A stretch of 64,000 nt of DNA from JBFMFB01 sp040752115 (GTDB lineage: Bacteria > Pseudomonadota > Gammaproteobacteria > Burkholderiales > Sulfuricellaceae): the NCBI GenBank assembly GCA_040752115.1, contig JBFMFB010000003.1, positions 42,255-106,254 of the forward strand. Direction: 5' to 3'. The notes beneath the pieces are model-generated. The model was not told the origin of the DNA, did no database searches, and worked only from the letters and a program-made list of their open reading frames with translations. Positions 42,759 to 51,610 of this stretch are shown one piece after another; within the stretch, counting starts at the first letter, position 1, and each line of letters starts with the position of its first letter. Both the position numbers and the translations under genes were made by a program.

Positions 42759-43492
42759 AAAACTACCAAGCTCCCCAGGAACTGCTCAAAGACCGCGTCA
42801 TCCTGGTTACCGGCGCAGGGCAGGGCATCGGCCGAACCGCGGCGCTCGCCTATGCCGCGCACGGCGCGACCGTGATCCTGCACGGGCGGAAAACGGAAAA
42901 ACTGGAGAAGGTTTACGACGAGATCGAAGCGGCCGGATATCCGCAGCCGGCCATCCTGCCGCTCGACTTGGGAAAGGCCGGAGACCGGGATTTCGAAGCA
43001 TTCACCAACGCCATCAAAATCCAGCTGGGCAGGCTGGACGGCATCCTGCACAACGCCGCGCATCTGGATGGATTGCGGCAACTGGAGCTGGAAACCCTGG
43101 AACAGTGGATGTCGGCGCTGCGGATCAATCTGGCGGCGCCCTTCGCCTTGACCCGCGCCTGCCTGCCGCTGCTGAAAGCGGCGCCGGACGCTTCCGTGAT
43201 CATGACTTCGGACAGCCATGGCCACAACCCGGCCGCCTATTGGGGCAGCTTTGCCGTGGCCAAGGCCGGACTGGAAGCGCTGGTCAAGATCTGGACACAG
43301 GAGCTGGAAGTCCACCCTGATCTGCGGATCAACACCCTGATCCCTCATCCGGTGCAATCACCGCAACGCGCCAGGACCCATCCTGGCGAATTGCGTGACA
43401 GCCTGCCCCTGCCGGAAAGCCTCATGCCGTGCTACCTTTATCTGATGGGGCCGGACAGCGGGAAAGTGAAAGGGCAGACCATCGAGTGCTAG
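42755..43492 (+). CDS. YciK-like short-chain dehydrogenase lacking the active-site Tyr
   Basis: 245 residues, SDR fold. NAD(P) motif LVTGAGQGIGRTAALAY, HNAAHLDGL, and YLYLMGPDSGKVKG near the end match YciK-type oxidoreductases. The usual Y-x3-K is F166-AVA-K170 (WGSFAVAK) where relatives have Tyr; Ser152/Ser154 remain. Activity may be lost or changed. The ATG overlaps the hpnE TGA, so it belongs to the hpnCDE operon; its role there is not known. Confidence 0.85.
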   Translation: MKNYQAPQELLKDRVILVTGAGQGIGRTAALAYAAHGATVILHGRKTEKLEKVYDEIEAAGYPQPAILPLDLGKAGDRDFEAFTNAIKIQLGRLDGILHNAAHLDGLRQLELETLEQWMSALRINLAAPFALTRACLPLLKAAPDASVIMTSDSHGHNPAAYWGSFAVAKAGLEALVKIWTQELEVHPDLRINTLIPHPVQSPQRARTHPGELRDSLPLPESLMPCYLYLMGPDSGKVKGQTIEC

Positions 43493-43559
43493 GAGGGTGT
43501 TGAGAAAGGCTGTTGGAAGACACTCTCCCTTGAAAGGAGAGGGAGGGGGTTCAACCCTG

Positions 43560-44249
43560 CTAGGGTTTTAATGAAAATTCGAGCATCTCCTCGCCCACCT
43601 CGATTACATCCCCGTTCTGCAAAAGATGAGGTTCGGTGCCGACCGAGCGGCCGTTCACGATGGGGTGCGAGTTCCCTTCGACATGGGTAATGAAATAACC
43701 GTGCGGGCGGCGGGCGATCATCGCCACTTGCGCGCCGGGCTTGCCGAACGTCGCCAGCGGTCGCTTGAGCTCGATTTCCCGCCCGGCATACGTTCCCTTG
43801 ATCCTCTTCACCGCCCCCAGGGGAAAATTGACGGTGGCCGCCCGCGCGGTCGAAGCCGCCGTTGCAATCCGGCCGGCCGCGCTGCCCTCCGCTATCGCGC
43901 CTTCGCCCCCCGCCAGCGCCGGGATCATCATGGTGCGATCGAAATCCATGCCAGACATCGCTTTCTGGTTGACATACTTCAGCTGGTAACGGCTGACCTG
44001 GATCACGTCGCCATTCTGGAGGATGCGCCGGGTAGTGCGTTCGCCGTTCACCAGCGTGCCGTTGGTGCTGGCATTGTCTTCCAGTATCTGATCGTTGCCG
44101 ACGGTAGTAACCACGGCGTGCTCCTTGCTCACGCCCGCGTCGTCGATCTGGATATCGTTACTCGGCTTGCGGCCGATGGTGAAGCGATCCTTGTCCAGGA
44201 AGTAATTCCCCAGCACCGCACCATCCAGGCTCAAAATCAGTTTTGCCAT
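43560..44249 (-). CDS. FHA-domain protein (pair 1)
   Basis: 229 residues. N-terminal canonical FHA domain: FTIGRKPSNDIQIDDAGVSK (GR, SxxH) and STNGTLVNG. A Gly/Ala linker then leads to a second FHA-like region (FGKPGAQVAMIARRPHGYF) in which GR and SxxH are replaced. FHA domains bind phosphothreonine. It follows the PP2C gene by 16 bases and is paralogous to 47259-47987. Confidence 0.85.
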   Translation of the reverse strand: MAKLILSLDGAVLGNYFLDKDRFTIGRKPSNDIQIDDAGVSKEHAVVTTVGNDQILEDNASTNGTLVNGERTTRRILQNGDVIQVSRYQLKYVNQKAMSGMDFDRTMMIPALAGGEGAIAEGSAAGRIATAASTARAATVNFPLGAVKRIKGTYAGREIELKRPLATFGKPGAQVAMIARRPHGYFITHVEGNSHPIVNGRSVGTEPHLLQNGDVIEVGEEMLEFSLKP

Positions 44250-44265
44250 GCTCCTACCCAGCCCT

Positions 44266-45093
44266 CTATTTCATCCATCCGAACAAGCTGCCGAACAGCC
44301 CGCGCGACTCGGCAGGAAACGGCTTCAGCACTTTGACCAATACGACCGAAACATTGTCATGGCCGCCGTTGTCGTTTGCCATCGCCACCAACTGCTTCGC
44401 AGCCAGCGGAAGATTGGCTTGGAGCGCACTCATGGCCAGCTCGATATCGGCATCGTCCACCATGTCGTTCAGCCCGTCCGAGCAAAGGAGATACATATCG
44501 CCCGGCTGCACGCCTTCCTCGCGCACCTCCGGATCGAGTGCCGCATCAACGCCGAGCGCACAGGTAATGAGATTGCGGTTGTGGGAAATCTTGGCATCGT
44601 CGGAGGAAATCATGCCCAGCTCGACCTGCTCCCGCAGCAGTGAATGGTCTTGTGTCAGTTGCACAAGCTGGTTCTGGCGCAACCGATAGAGACGAGAGTC
44701 GCCGCTGTGCACCATGATCAGGCGGTTGTTGCAAAACAGCGCCAGCGCCAGTGTGGTTCCCATCCCGCGGTATTGCGGATTGGCTTCGGCCGCTTTCAAG
44801 ATGGCCTGGTTCGCATGCATCACTGCTTTTCTGACGACATCGGATTCGGCAGAGCGCCCGCTTGCCGGACCCGGTTCGCCCGGCTTCAAGCCGCGCAGCG
44901 TCTGTCGCAATTCGTTCACGATCATGGTCGTCGCCATGCCGCTCGCCACGTCGCCGGCCTTGTACCCACCCATGCCGTCGGCAAGCACGAACAGGCCGAG
45001 CGACGCATCCGTGGCAATGCTGTCCTCATTGAACGACCGCACCAGCCCGGCATCGGTCAGGGCGGCGACTTCCAGGGCGTTGCGTAAGGTCAT
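44266..45093 (-). CDS. PP2C-type Ser/Thr phosphatase (pair 1)
   Basis: 275 residues. PPM-family motifs: RSFNEDSIATDASLGLFVLA, ADGMGGYKAGDVAS, HSGDSRLYRLR, LCSDGLNDMVDD and GGHDNVSVVLVKV, with the metal-binding aspartates kept. Start at MTLRNALEVA with GGAGGG about 9 bases upstream. Divergent from the kinase gene; likely reverses its phosphorylation, as PppA does with PpkA (inference). Confidence 0.9.
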   Translation of the reverse strand: MTLRNALEVAALTDAGLVRSFNEDSIATDASLGLFVLADGMGGYKAGDVASGMATTMIVNELRQTLRGLKPGEPGPASGRSAESDVVRKAVMHANQAILKAAEANPQYRGMGTTLALALFCNNRLIMVHSGDSRLYRLRQNQLVQLTQDHSLLREQVELGMISSDDAKISHNRNLITCALGVDAALDPEVREEGVQPGDMYLLCSDGLNDMVDDADIELAMSALQANLPLAAKQLVAMANDNGGHDNVSVVLVKVLKPFPAESRGLFGSLFGWMK

Positions 45094-45291
45094 GCTTTCC
45101 ATCCCTCCGGCGAGCGTACCGGCGTGGCTGTTGATTTACCGCGCATTCTCTCACCACCCCAAGCTCGCAGGCAAGCATGAGGCAGCGCCTGGAAGCCCGC
45201 TGCAGCCAGCCTGTCTTGACATGCTGGCGTGAAAAAACTACTGTTACAGCCCGTCCGTCCCGGATATTCGCCACCACTTGAGCCGCTTTCC

Positions 45292-46722
45292 ATGGCAATC
45301 GAAAAATTAGGCCGCTATGAAATTACCGCCGAACTCGGCCAGGGCGCCATGGGCGTGGTGTACCAGGCCGCCGATCCTCTCCTGGACCGCACCGTGGCGA
45401 TCAAGACCATCAACCTCGACTTGTCCAGGGACGAGCTCGAGGATTTCGAAAGGCGCTTCTACCGGGAGGCAAAATCCGCCGGCCGGCTCAACCATCCCAA
45501 CATCGTCACCATCTACGATGTCGGCAAGGCCGACAACGTCGCCTACATGGCAATGGAATTCCTGCAAGGCGAAGAGCTGCGGGACGTGCTGGATGCGAGC
45601 GGCCCCCTGCCGATCGACAAAATTGCCGACATCGCAACCCAGGTCGCGGAAGGCCTGGCTTTCGCACACGAGCACGGCGTCGTGCATCGCGACATCAAGC
45701 CCACCAACATCATGATCCTGCGCAACGGGCTCGCCAAGATCACGGATTTCGGCATCGCTTTGATGCCTTCGGCTTCGAGAACGATGGTGGGGATGGTGCT
45801 GGGCTCCCCCAAATACATGTCGCCGGAACAGGTCGTGGGGCAGGAGGTGGATGGCCGCTCGGACATTTTTTCGTTAGGCGTGGTGCTGTACGAGATGCTA
45901 GCGGGTGTGCCGCCCTTCACCGGGGAAAACATCAGCGCCATCATGTATCGCATCCTCAACGAGATGCCGCTTGCGCCGAAAACGATCAACCCGGATATTC
46001 CGGAAGCCTTCAATTACATCGTTGCCAAGGCTCTGGCCAAGCATCCGGGCGACCGCTACCAAACCGCACGAGAAATGGCGCATGATTTGCGAAACTACAA
46101 AGCGCTCGAGGTACCGGATTCCATCTACCCCTCCGGCCCGGCGGGCAAGCTGAGAACGCTGGAAAGGCGGGCAAGACCCAGGCCCATTGAAGAAGAAACG
46201 GCTGTCTTGTCCAGTGGATCCGCCTCTCCGACACTGATTGACATGCTCGAAACGTGCGAGGAAGACGACCGCCCCCAGAACGTTGCAGCGGCAAGCCCCG
46301 CCCTGCCGCAACCCAGCAAGAAGCGCATCGCGATCATGGCCGTGGCCGCAGCAGCGGGCATATTCCTCGCGGCCTCCCTGCTGTTGCGCAACAAGGGGGA
46401 CACACCCGCCCCCGAGGCGGGAAAACCCGCGGTGGCTGCCGGCTCGCCGACATCCGCCGCAAAAACCGCTCCTGCCGAACCTGCGGCAAAGATCGCCAGC
46501 TTGCCGCCCGTGACCGAAGCCTCGCTGGTATTTGCGATCACCCCATGGGGCGAAATATTCGTTGACGGCAAGAGCCACGGCGTTTCACCCCCACTCAAGG
46601 ATCTCAAGATTCCGGCGGGGAAACACACCATCGAAGTCAGGAATGCGTCATTTGCCCCCTATTCCGAAACGCTGGACATCAAGCCCGCAACAACGAAAAA
46701 GATCAAGCACAAATTCAAATAG
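45292..46722 (+). CDS. Transmembrane Ser/Thr protein kinase with PEGA domain
   Basis: 476 residues. Kinase domain: GQGAMG (16-21), Lys38, HRDIKPTN (His132-Asp134), DFG (152-154), GSPKYMSPEQ. A transmembrane helix (about 345-365) is followed by an Ala/Pro linker and a periplasmic PEGA domain (ITPWGEIFVDGKSHGVSPPL, about 405-460). Eukaryotic-like (Hanks-type) kinase that could sense an envelope signal. Start at MAIEKLGRYE; no strong ribosome site, and a GTG lies 63 bases upstream. Next gene, TssQ-like, follows by 11 bases. Confidence 0.92.
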   Translation: MAIEKLGRYEITAELGQGAMGVVYQAADPLLDRTVAIKTINLDLSRDELEDFERRFYREAKSAGRLNHPNIVTIYDVGKADNVAYMAMEFLQGEELRDVLDASGPLPIDKIADIATQVAEGLAFAHEHGVVHRDIKPTNIMILRNGLAKITDFGIALMPSASRTMVGMVLGSPKYMSPEQVVGQEVDGRSDIFSLGVVLYEMLAGVPPFTGENISAIMYRILNEMPLAPKTINPDIPEAFNYIVAKALAKHPGDRYQTAREMAHDLRNYKALEVPDSIYPSGPAGKLRTLERRARPRPIEEETAVLSSGSASPTLIDMLETCEEDDRPQNVAAASPALPQPSKKRIAIMAVAAAAGIFLAASLLLRNKGDTPAPEAGKPAVAAGSPTSAAKTAPAEPAAKIASLPPVTEASLVFAITPWGEIFVDGKSHGVSPPLKDLKIPAGKHTIEVRNASFAPYSETLDIKPATTKKIKHKFK

Positions 46723-46733
46723 GAAGTACCACG

Positions 46734-47255
46734 ATGAACCGCCGTCTTCGCCTGCTGCGCGCACTATTGCCGATGTTGCTGCTGGCCGCGGCCGCCTGCA
46801 CGCATGCACCGGCCAAAAAGAGCCCGCCCGAGAAGCCCCAGCCAAAAAAAATGGAAGAAGCACCCGCCAGAAAACCCGAAGAACCCGCTCCAAAAGCGGA
46901 GCCGGATGCCGGCAAGCAGCCGCCTGGCGCTGCGCGCAAGGCGGAACAGGAATTCATCTGGGGCAAGAACAACTACGAAGACGGGGATTACAAAAGCGCT
47001 GCCAAGAATTTTCAGAACGCACTGGATCTGGGGCTAGCCTCGAAGAACGACCAGGCCACGGCGCACAAATACCTGGCCTTCATCAGCTGTACGTCGCAGC
47101 AAAAAAAACAGTGCCGGGCGGAATTCAGGAAGGCGCTGGAGCTGAATCCGAAATTTCAACTGGAAACGGCGGAGGCAGGCCATCCCATCTGGGGGCCGGT
47201 ATTCCGGGAAGTCAAGGCGGAAATGGCCAAGACGAAAAAGCCGCAGGCGAAGTAG
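46734..47255 (+). CDS. TssQ-like lipoprotein with TPR region
   Basis: 173 residues. Signal peptide with lipobox AAAC (Cys22), a Lys/Pro/Glu-rich linker (about 25-65), then a helical repeat region (NNYEDGDYKSAAKNFQNALD, TAHKYLAFISCTSQQKKQCR) and GHPIWGPVFREVKAEM, which I recognise from TssQ-family T6SS-associated lipoproteins. AGGAAG precedes the ATG. Probably co-transcribed with the kinase; no T6SS structural gene is in the window. Confidence 0.7.
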   Translation: MNRRLRLLRALLPMLLLAAAACTHAPAKKSPPEKPQPKKMEEAPARKPEEPAPKAEPDAGKQPPGAARKAEQEFIWGKNNYEDGDYKSAAKNFQNALDLGLASKNDQATAHKYLAFISCTSQQKKQCRAEFRKALELNPKFQLETAEAGHPIWGPVFREVKAEMAKTKKPQAK

Positions 47256-47258
47256 CGC

Positions 47259-47987
47259 TTATTTCAGGAAAAATCCCAGGCTTGTTCCTGCCACTTCGAT
47301 GATGTCGCCATCCCTGAGGGGAGCAGGAGGAACGCCAGCCGGTATGCCGTTGACAAGCGGGAGCTCCGTGCCCTCCACAAAGCTGAAGTAATACCCTCCC
47401 CCCCGACGGCTAATGGCGGCAACTTGAACCCCGGGCTTGCCCAGCGTTGTTATCGGCTTTGTCAACTCCAACGATCTTCCGCTTCCCGGACCGATCAGTA
47501 TCTGGATCGCGCCGGTCCGGGTGGGTGCGGTTACCGCTTCCGGGACGGGTTTTACCGCCTCCGTGGGGAGCTGGCCGAGCATGGTGGTAAACGGCTGCAG
47601 TTCCGTCACATCCTGCATCTCGGTCGTTTCCCGCGCGGCCGGAGCCGCCGGCGCGGCGCGAAAATCCCGCACAGTATCGTCGGGCGCGTTTTGCGGCTTT
47701 GCTTCCTGCGAGAACACCAGCACATGCCTCGCGATCCTGATTTCATCCCCGTCCCGCAGCAAGCATTTCTTGACAGGCTTGCGGTTGACCCGGGTGCCGT
47801 TGGTACTGTCCAGGTCTTCCAGAAAAAAATCGTTGCCGATAGCGATGATCGCCGCATGATCGCCGCTCACCGAGGAATCGCTGAGCCGGATGTCGTTGTG
47901 CGCCTTGCGGCCGATGGTAATGCGCTCCCGGTCGAGCAGATATTCCGCCGTTATGCCATTGGCATTGCGTATCAGCACTTTTGACAT
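47259..47987 (-). CDS. FHA-domain protein (pair 2)
   Basis: 242 residues, same architecture as 43560-44249: canonical FHA (ITIGRKAHNDIRLSDSSVSG, STNGTRVNR) and a C-terminal FHA-like region with TLGKPGVQVAAISRR lacking the normal phosphothreonine-binding residues. A Pro/Ala-rich linker joins them. Stop is 3 bases from the TssQ-like stop (convergent). Confidence 0.85.
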   Translation of the reverse strand: MSKVLIRNANGITAEYLLDRERITIGRKAHNDIRLSDSSVSGDHAAIIAIGNDFFLEDLDSTNGTRVNRKPVKKCLLRDGDEIRIARHVLVFSQEAKPQNAPDDTVRDFRAAPAAPAARETTEMQDVTELQPFTTMLGQLPTEAVKPVPEAVTAPTRTGAIQILIGPGSGRSLELTKPITTLGKPGVQVAAISRRGGGYYFSFVEGTELPLVNGIPAGVPPAPLRDGDIIEVAGTSLGFFLK

Positions 47988-48001
47988 GACCGCCCCTTCG
48001 G

Positions 48002-48832
48002 TTAAGTCCGGCCCCCGGCGACGCCGGCACCCCTCGCCCGGTTGGCCGGAAAAGGTTTGTCGATGCGCGCCAGGGCAACCGAAATATTGTCGTACCCGCC
48101 GCTTGCGTTCGCCTGCTGCACCAGACGCTCGGCCGCCGCCTGCAGATCGCCGGAATGCAGGCTCAAGGTGATGAGGAGTTCGCGCTCGCCCAACATCTCA
48201 TATAGTCCGTCCGAGCATAACAGGTACACGTCCCCCGGCAGAACGGGCACCTCCCGGACATCCACCTCCGCCACAGGATCCACCCCCAGCGCACGCGTCA
48301 GCAAGCCCCGCTGAGGGGAATAGCGTGCCTCCTCCGGCGATAGCTCCCCTCTTCCGAGCTGCTCCTGCACCACTGTATGGTCTACCGTCAGTTGAGCAAG
48401 ATCGCCGGCGCGCAGCCGATATACGCGCGAATCGCCGATGCTGGCGATTGTTGCCCGGTTGTCGCAAAAATAAACCAGCGCCACGGTGGTGCCCATCCCC
48501 TGATACTGCGGCTGCTGCTGTGCGGCCTCGAATATCTTCTGGTTTGCGCGGCTGACGGCGGTGTATGCCAGCAGGGGAGCGACAGGGCCGGGTGCGCCTT
48601 TTGCCGCGCGGAACGCCTGCATGATGGTGTCGACGGCCAAGGCACTGGCGATCTCGCCCCCCCGGCACCCTCCCATGCCGTCCGCCAACACCAGCAGCCC
48701 GGTTTTCTCGTCCCAGGCGAGACTGTCCTCATTATGCAGGCGAATCTGCCCGGTGTCGGTCGCACCGGCGAACTGCCAGGTATCAGCGGATTTCACGGCT
48801 TCGCTTATCGTTTCTTGAAAACATGGTCGCAT
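48002..48832 (-). CDS. PP2C-type Ser/Thr phosphatase (pair 2)
   Basis: 276 residues, paralogue of 44266-45093: RLHNEDSLAWDEKTGLLVLA, ADGMGGCRGGEIAS, ASIGDSRVYRLRAGD, LCSDGLYEMLGE, GGYDNISVALARI. Start at MRPCFQETIS; upstream frame overlaps radA downstream sequence and is not conserved. Fifteen bases before the FHA gene, so the two form one operon. Confidence 0.9.
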   Translation of the reverse strand: MRPCFQETISEAVKSADTWQFAGATDTGQIRLHNEDSLAWDEKTGLLVLADGMGGCRGGEIASALAVDTIMQAFRAAKGAPGPVAPLLAYTAVSRANQKIFEAAQQQPQYQGMGTTVALVYFCDNRATIASIGDSRVYRLRAGDLAQLTVDHTVVQEQLGRGELSPEEARYSPQRGLLTRALGVDPVAEVDVREVPVLPGDVYLLCSDGLYEMLGERELLITLSLHSGDLQAAAERLVQQANASGGYDNISVALARIDKPFPANRARGAGVAGGRT

Positions 48833-48860
48833 ACCAAGGATCGCCCTCAGGCCGGCCGGA

Positions 48861-50216
48861 TCAGCCGCGGCAAAAAGCCACCGCTTCCTCCAGCCGCTCG
48901 ACCGCAATCACTTCCATGCCGGCCACGCCCGTCTTCGGCTTGTTCGCCCTGGGAATCACCGCCTGGGTAAAACCCAGCTTTGCCGCCTCCTTCAGCCGCT
49001 CCTGGCCGCGCTGCACCGGCCGCACTTCGCCGGCCAACCCGACTTCGCCGAACACCACCAGCTTCTGCGGCAGGGGACGGTTGCGCAGGCTGGAGACGAT
49101 CGCCAGCAGCACTGCCAGATCCGCCGCCGGTTCGGTGATCTTCACCCCGGCCACCGCATTGACGAACACGTCCTGGTCGAAGCAGGCGATCCCGGCGTGA
49201 CGGTGCAGCACCGCCAGCAGCATCGCCAGCCGGTTCTGCTCGACGCCGACCGACAGCCGCCGCGGATTCGGGGCGTGCGCCTCGTCCACCAGCGCCTGGA
49301 TTTCCACCAGCAGCGGCCGGCTGCCCTCCTGGGTCACCATCACGCACGACCCGGCCACTTCCTGACCGTGATGCGACAGGAACAGCGCCGACGGGTTGCT
49401 CACCTCGCGCAATCCCTTGTCGGTCATGGCAAACACGCCCAGTTCGTTGACCGCGCCGAAGCGGTTCTTGAAGGCACGAATGAGGCGGAAACTGGAACTG
49501 CTGTCGCCCTCGAAATACAGCACCGTGTCCACGATGTGCTCCAGCACGCGCGGTCCGGCCAGCGCACCTTCCTTGGTGACGTGCCCGACCAGGATGACGG
49601 CCGTCCCGGCCTGCTTGGCGAAGCGCGTCAGCTGCGCCGCGCACTCGCGCACCTGCGCCACGCTGCCGGGCGCGGACTGCAGCGCTTCGGAATAAACGGT
49701 CTGGATCGAATCGATCACCGCCACATCGGGCTTTTGCGACGCCAGGGCGGAGAGAATCTTCTCCAGCTGGATTTCCGCAAACAGCTGCACCCCGCTCGCA
49801 TCCAATGCCAGACGGCGCGCCCGCAGCGCGATCTGCTGCGCCGATTCCTCGCCGCTGACGTACAGAACGCGGCGCTGGGCGGCGATATGGCTCAGCGCCT
49901 GCAACAACAAAGTGGATTTGCCGATACCCGGATCGCCGCCGATCAGCACCACGGCGCCGTCCACCAGCCCCCCGCCCAGCACCCGGTCGAATTCCGCGAT
50001 TCCGGTCGCCTGCCGCGGCGCCTCCTGCGCCTCCACCTCGCCCAGCGGCTGCAACTTGCTGGTTTCCGCAAGCGCGCTATAGCGGTTTGCGGTCGCGGAT
50101 TCGGCAACAGCTTCCACCAGCGTGTTCCACGCCATGCAGTGCGGGCATTGGCCCTGCCACTTGGGCGCCTGCCCGCCGCATTCGGTGCAACTGTAAACGG
50201 TTTTGGATTTGGCCAT
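48861..50216 (-). CDS. radA: DNA repair protein RadA
   Basis: 451-residue RecA-like branch-migration helicase. N-terminal zinc finger CTECGGQAPKWQGQCPHC, Walker A GDPGIGKSTLLLQAL, KNRFGAVNELGVF (RadA KNRFG motif) and Lon-like C-terminal domain. Start at MAKSKTVYSC. Lies 2 bases after alr. Confidence 0.96.
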   Translation of the reverse strand: MAKSKTVYSCTECGGQAPKWQGQCPHCMAWNTLVEAVAESATANRYSALAETSKLQPLGEVEAQEAPRQATGIAEFDRVLGGGLVDGAVVLIGGDPGIGKSTLLLQALSHIAAQRRVLYVSGEESAQQIALRARRLALDASGVQLFAEIQLEKILSALASQKPDVAVIDSIQTVYSEALQSAPGSVAQVRECAAQLTRFAKQAGTAVILVGHVTKEGALAGPRVLEHIVDTVLYFEGDSSSSFRLIRAFKNRFGAVNELGVFAMTDKGLREVSNPSALFLSHHGQEVAGSCVMVTQEGSRPLLVEIQALVDEAHAPNPRRLSVGVEQNRLAMLLAVLHRHAGIACFDQDVFVNAVAGVKITEPAADLAVLLAIVSSLRNRPLPQKLVVFGEVGLAGEVRPVQRGQERLKEAAKLGFTQAVIPRANKPKTGVAGMEVIAVERLEEAVAFCRG

Positions 50217-50218
50217 GA

Positions 50219-51286
50219 TCAGCTTTCCGCTATCGGCACCCTGGGTGCCAGCGCGCACAGCAGCTCATAACTGATAGTGCCGGCGGCATGCGCCACCTCC
50301 TCCACTGGCATCCCCTTCCCCCATAATGTGACCGGGCTGCCGATGCCGGCGGCGGGAAGACCGGTGATGTCCACGAACAACATGTCCATCGAAACCCGAC
50401 CCAGCGTCCGGGTTCGCGCGCCGTCCACCAGGATCGGCGTTCCGGTCGGCGCGTGGCGTGGGTAGCCGTCGGCATAGCCGCAGGCGACGATGCCAGCGCG
50501 TACCGGCGCCTCCGCCCGGAACGCTCCGCCATAGCCCAGCATTTCGCCCGGAGCGAGATGCTGCACTGCGATGATCTCGCTGGTCAGGGTCATCGCCGGC
50601 TCGAGCCCGAAATCCGCCGCACTCCGGTTGGCAAAGGGGGAGGCGCCGTACAGCATGATGCCGGGACGCGCCCAATCCGCATGGGTTTCCGGATACCGCA
50701 GAATTGCGGCGGAGTTGGCGAGGCTGACCGGCAACTCAAGCCCGGCAACAGCCTCCCGGAACCGGGAAAGCTGCTCCGCCACCCCCTGCGCCTCGTCGGC
50801 GGCGGCGAAATGGGTCATCAGAGTAATCTTGCCGACACCCTGACACGAACGCAGCCGCCGCAGCGCGGCGGGGAATGCCTCGGCTGCGAAACCAAGGCGG
50901 TTCATGCCGGTATTGAGCTTGAGGAATACCTCCACCCTGGACGGCAGACCGGCGCGGACCAGCATGTCGAGCTGCTCGTCGCAATGGATCAGCGTGGCGA
51001 GACCATATTCGGCGATTGCCGGCAATTCGTCCGGGCTGAAAAAACCCTCAAGCAGCAGGATGGTCTGCCGGAAGCCCGCCTCCCGCAGCGCCAGTGCCTC
51101 ATCCAGGCTTAGCACCGCAAACCCCTCTGCGTCCCGAAGGGCCTTCGCCGTCCGCAGCATGCCGTGGCCGTAGCCGCTGGCCTTGATCACGGCCATCAGG
51201 CGCGAATTCGGCGCATGGCGGCGCGCCACGCCCAGGTTATGGGTAAGCGCGGAAAGGTTAATACGGGCTTGGATGGGGCGGGACAT
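50219..51286 (-). CDS. alr: Alanine racemase
   Basis: 355 residues. PLP lysine Lys35 in MAVIKASGYGHG (usual form KANAYGHG), catalytic tyrosine in ACGYADGYPRHAP, MNRLGF and LGRVSMDMLFVDIT. Makes D-alanine for peptidoglycan. Start at MSRPIQARIN. Downstream of dnaB across a repeat-rich gap. Confidence 0.95.
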   Translation of the reverse strand: MSRPIQARINLSALTHNLGVARRHAPNSRLMAVIKASGYGHGMLRTAKALRDAEGFAVLSLDEALALREAGFRQTILLLEGFFSPDELPAIAEYGLATLIHCDEQLDMLVRAGLPSRVEVFLKLNTGMNRLGFAAEAFPAALRRLRSCQGVGKITLMTHFAAADEAQGVAEQLSRFREAVAGLELPVSLANSAAILRYPETHADWARPGIMLYGASPFANRSAADFGLEPAMTLTSEIIAVQHLAPGEMLGYGGAFRAEAPVRAGIVACGYADGYPRHAPTGTPILVDGARTRTLGRVSMDMLFVDITGLPAAGIGSPVTLWGKGMPVEEVAHAAGTISYELLCALAPRVPIAES

Positions 51287-51320
51287 AAATGCAGAGGCTG
51301 AGTCCTGAGTTCGCAATTTC

Positions 51321-51393
51321 GTAGGCTGGGCTGAGCTTGCGAAGCCCAGCGGGCTTAACTTTGCTGGGGTTCACTTTGTTCACCCCAGCCTAC
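51321..51393. repeat. GTAGGCTGGG palindromic repeat
   Basis: GTAGGCTGGG at the left end and CCCCAGCCTAC at the right form the outer stem; each half is also a hairpin (GCTGGGCTGAGC...GCCCAGC; GCTGGGG...CCCCAGC). Same plan as 1759-1831. Confidence 0.7.
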
Positions 51394-51402
51394 ATTTCTG
51401 CA

Positions 51403-51610
51403 CATGCAGGTCAGTACTGACCTGCCAAGTTGTCGTTTTAGTTCCGGCATAACCTGCTGCGCAGGTTAGCCTCCACTGAAACTATGCTCATGCCGGTCAG
51501 TACTGGCCTGCCAAATTGTCGTTTTAGTTCCGGCATAACCTGCTGCGCAGGTTAGCCTTCACTGAAATTACGCACATGCAGGTCAGTACTGACCTGCATG
51601 TGCGTAATTT
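51403..51610. repeat. 86-bp-period tandem repeat ending in a 46-bp palindrome
   Basis: Units start at 51403, 51489 and 51575, exactly 86 bases apart; the first two are full and nearly identical, the third is the palindromic head only. Each head holds GCAGGTCAGTACTGACCTGC (perfect in units 1 and 3, degenerate in 2). Each full unit also has TAACCTGC-TGC-GCAGGTTA. The third head extends to a perfect 46-bp palindrome (51565-51610) that includes the dnaB stop codon. Confidence 0.9.

Noticed and set aside
43560..48832. A type VI secretion locus
   Set aside because: Only signalling components and a TssQ-like lipoprotein are present; no tssB, tssC, tssK, tssM, clpV, hcp or vgrG-like sequence in the window.
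51403..51610. CRISPR array or integron attC sites
   Set aside because: Period is constant at 86 bases with near-identical full units and no unique spacers, and the ends lack the RYYYAAC/GTTRRRY core pattern. No cas or integrase gene is nearby.
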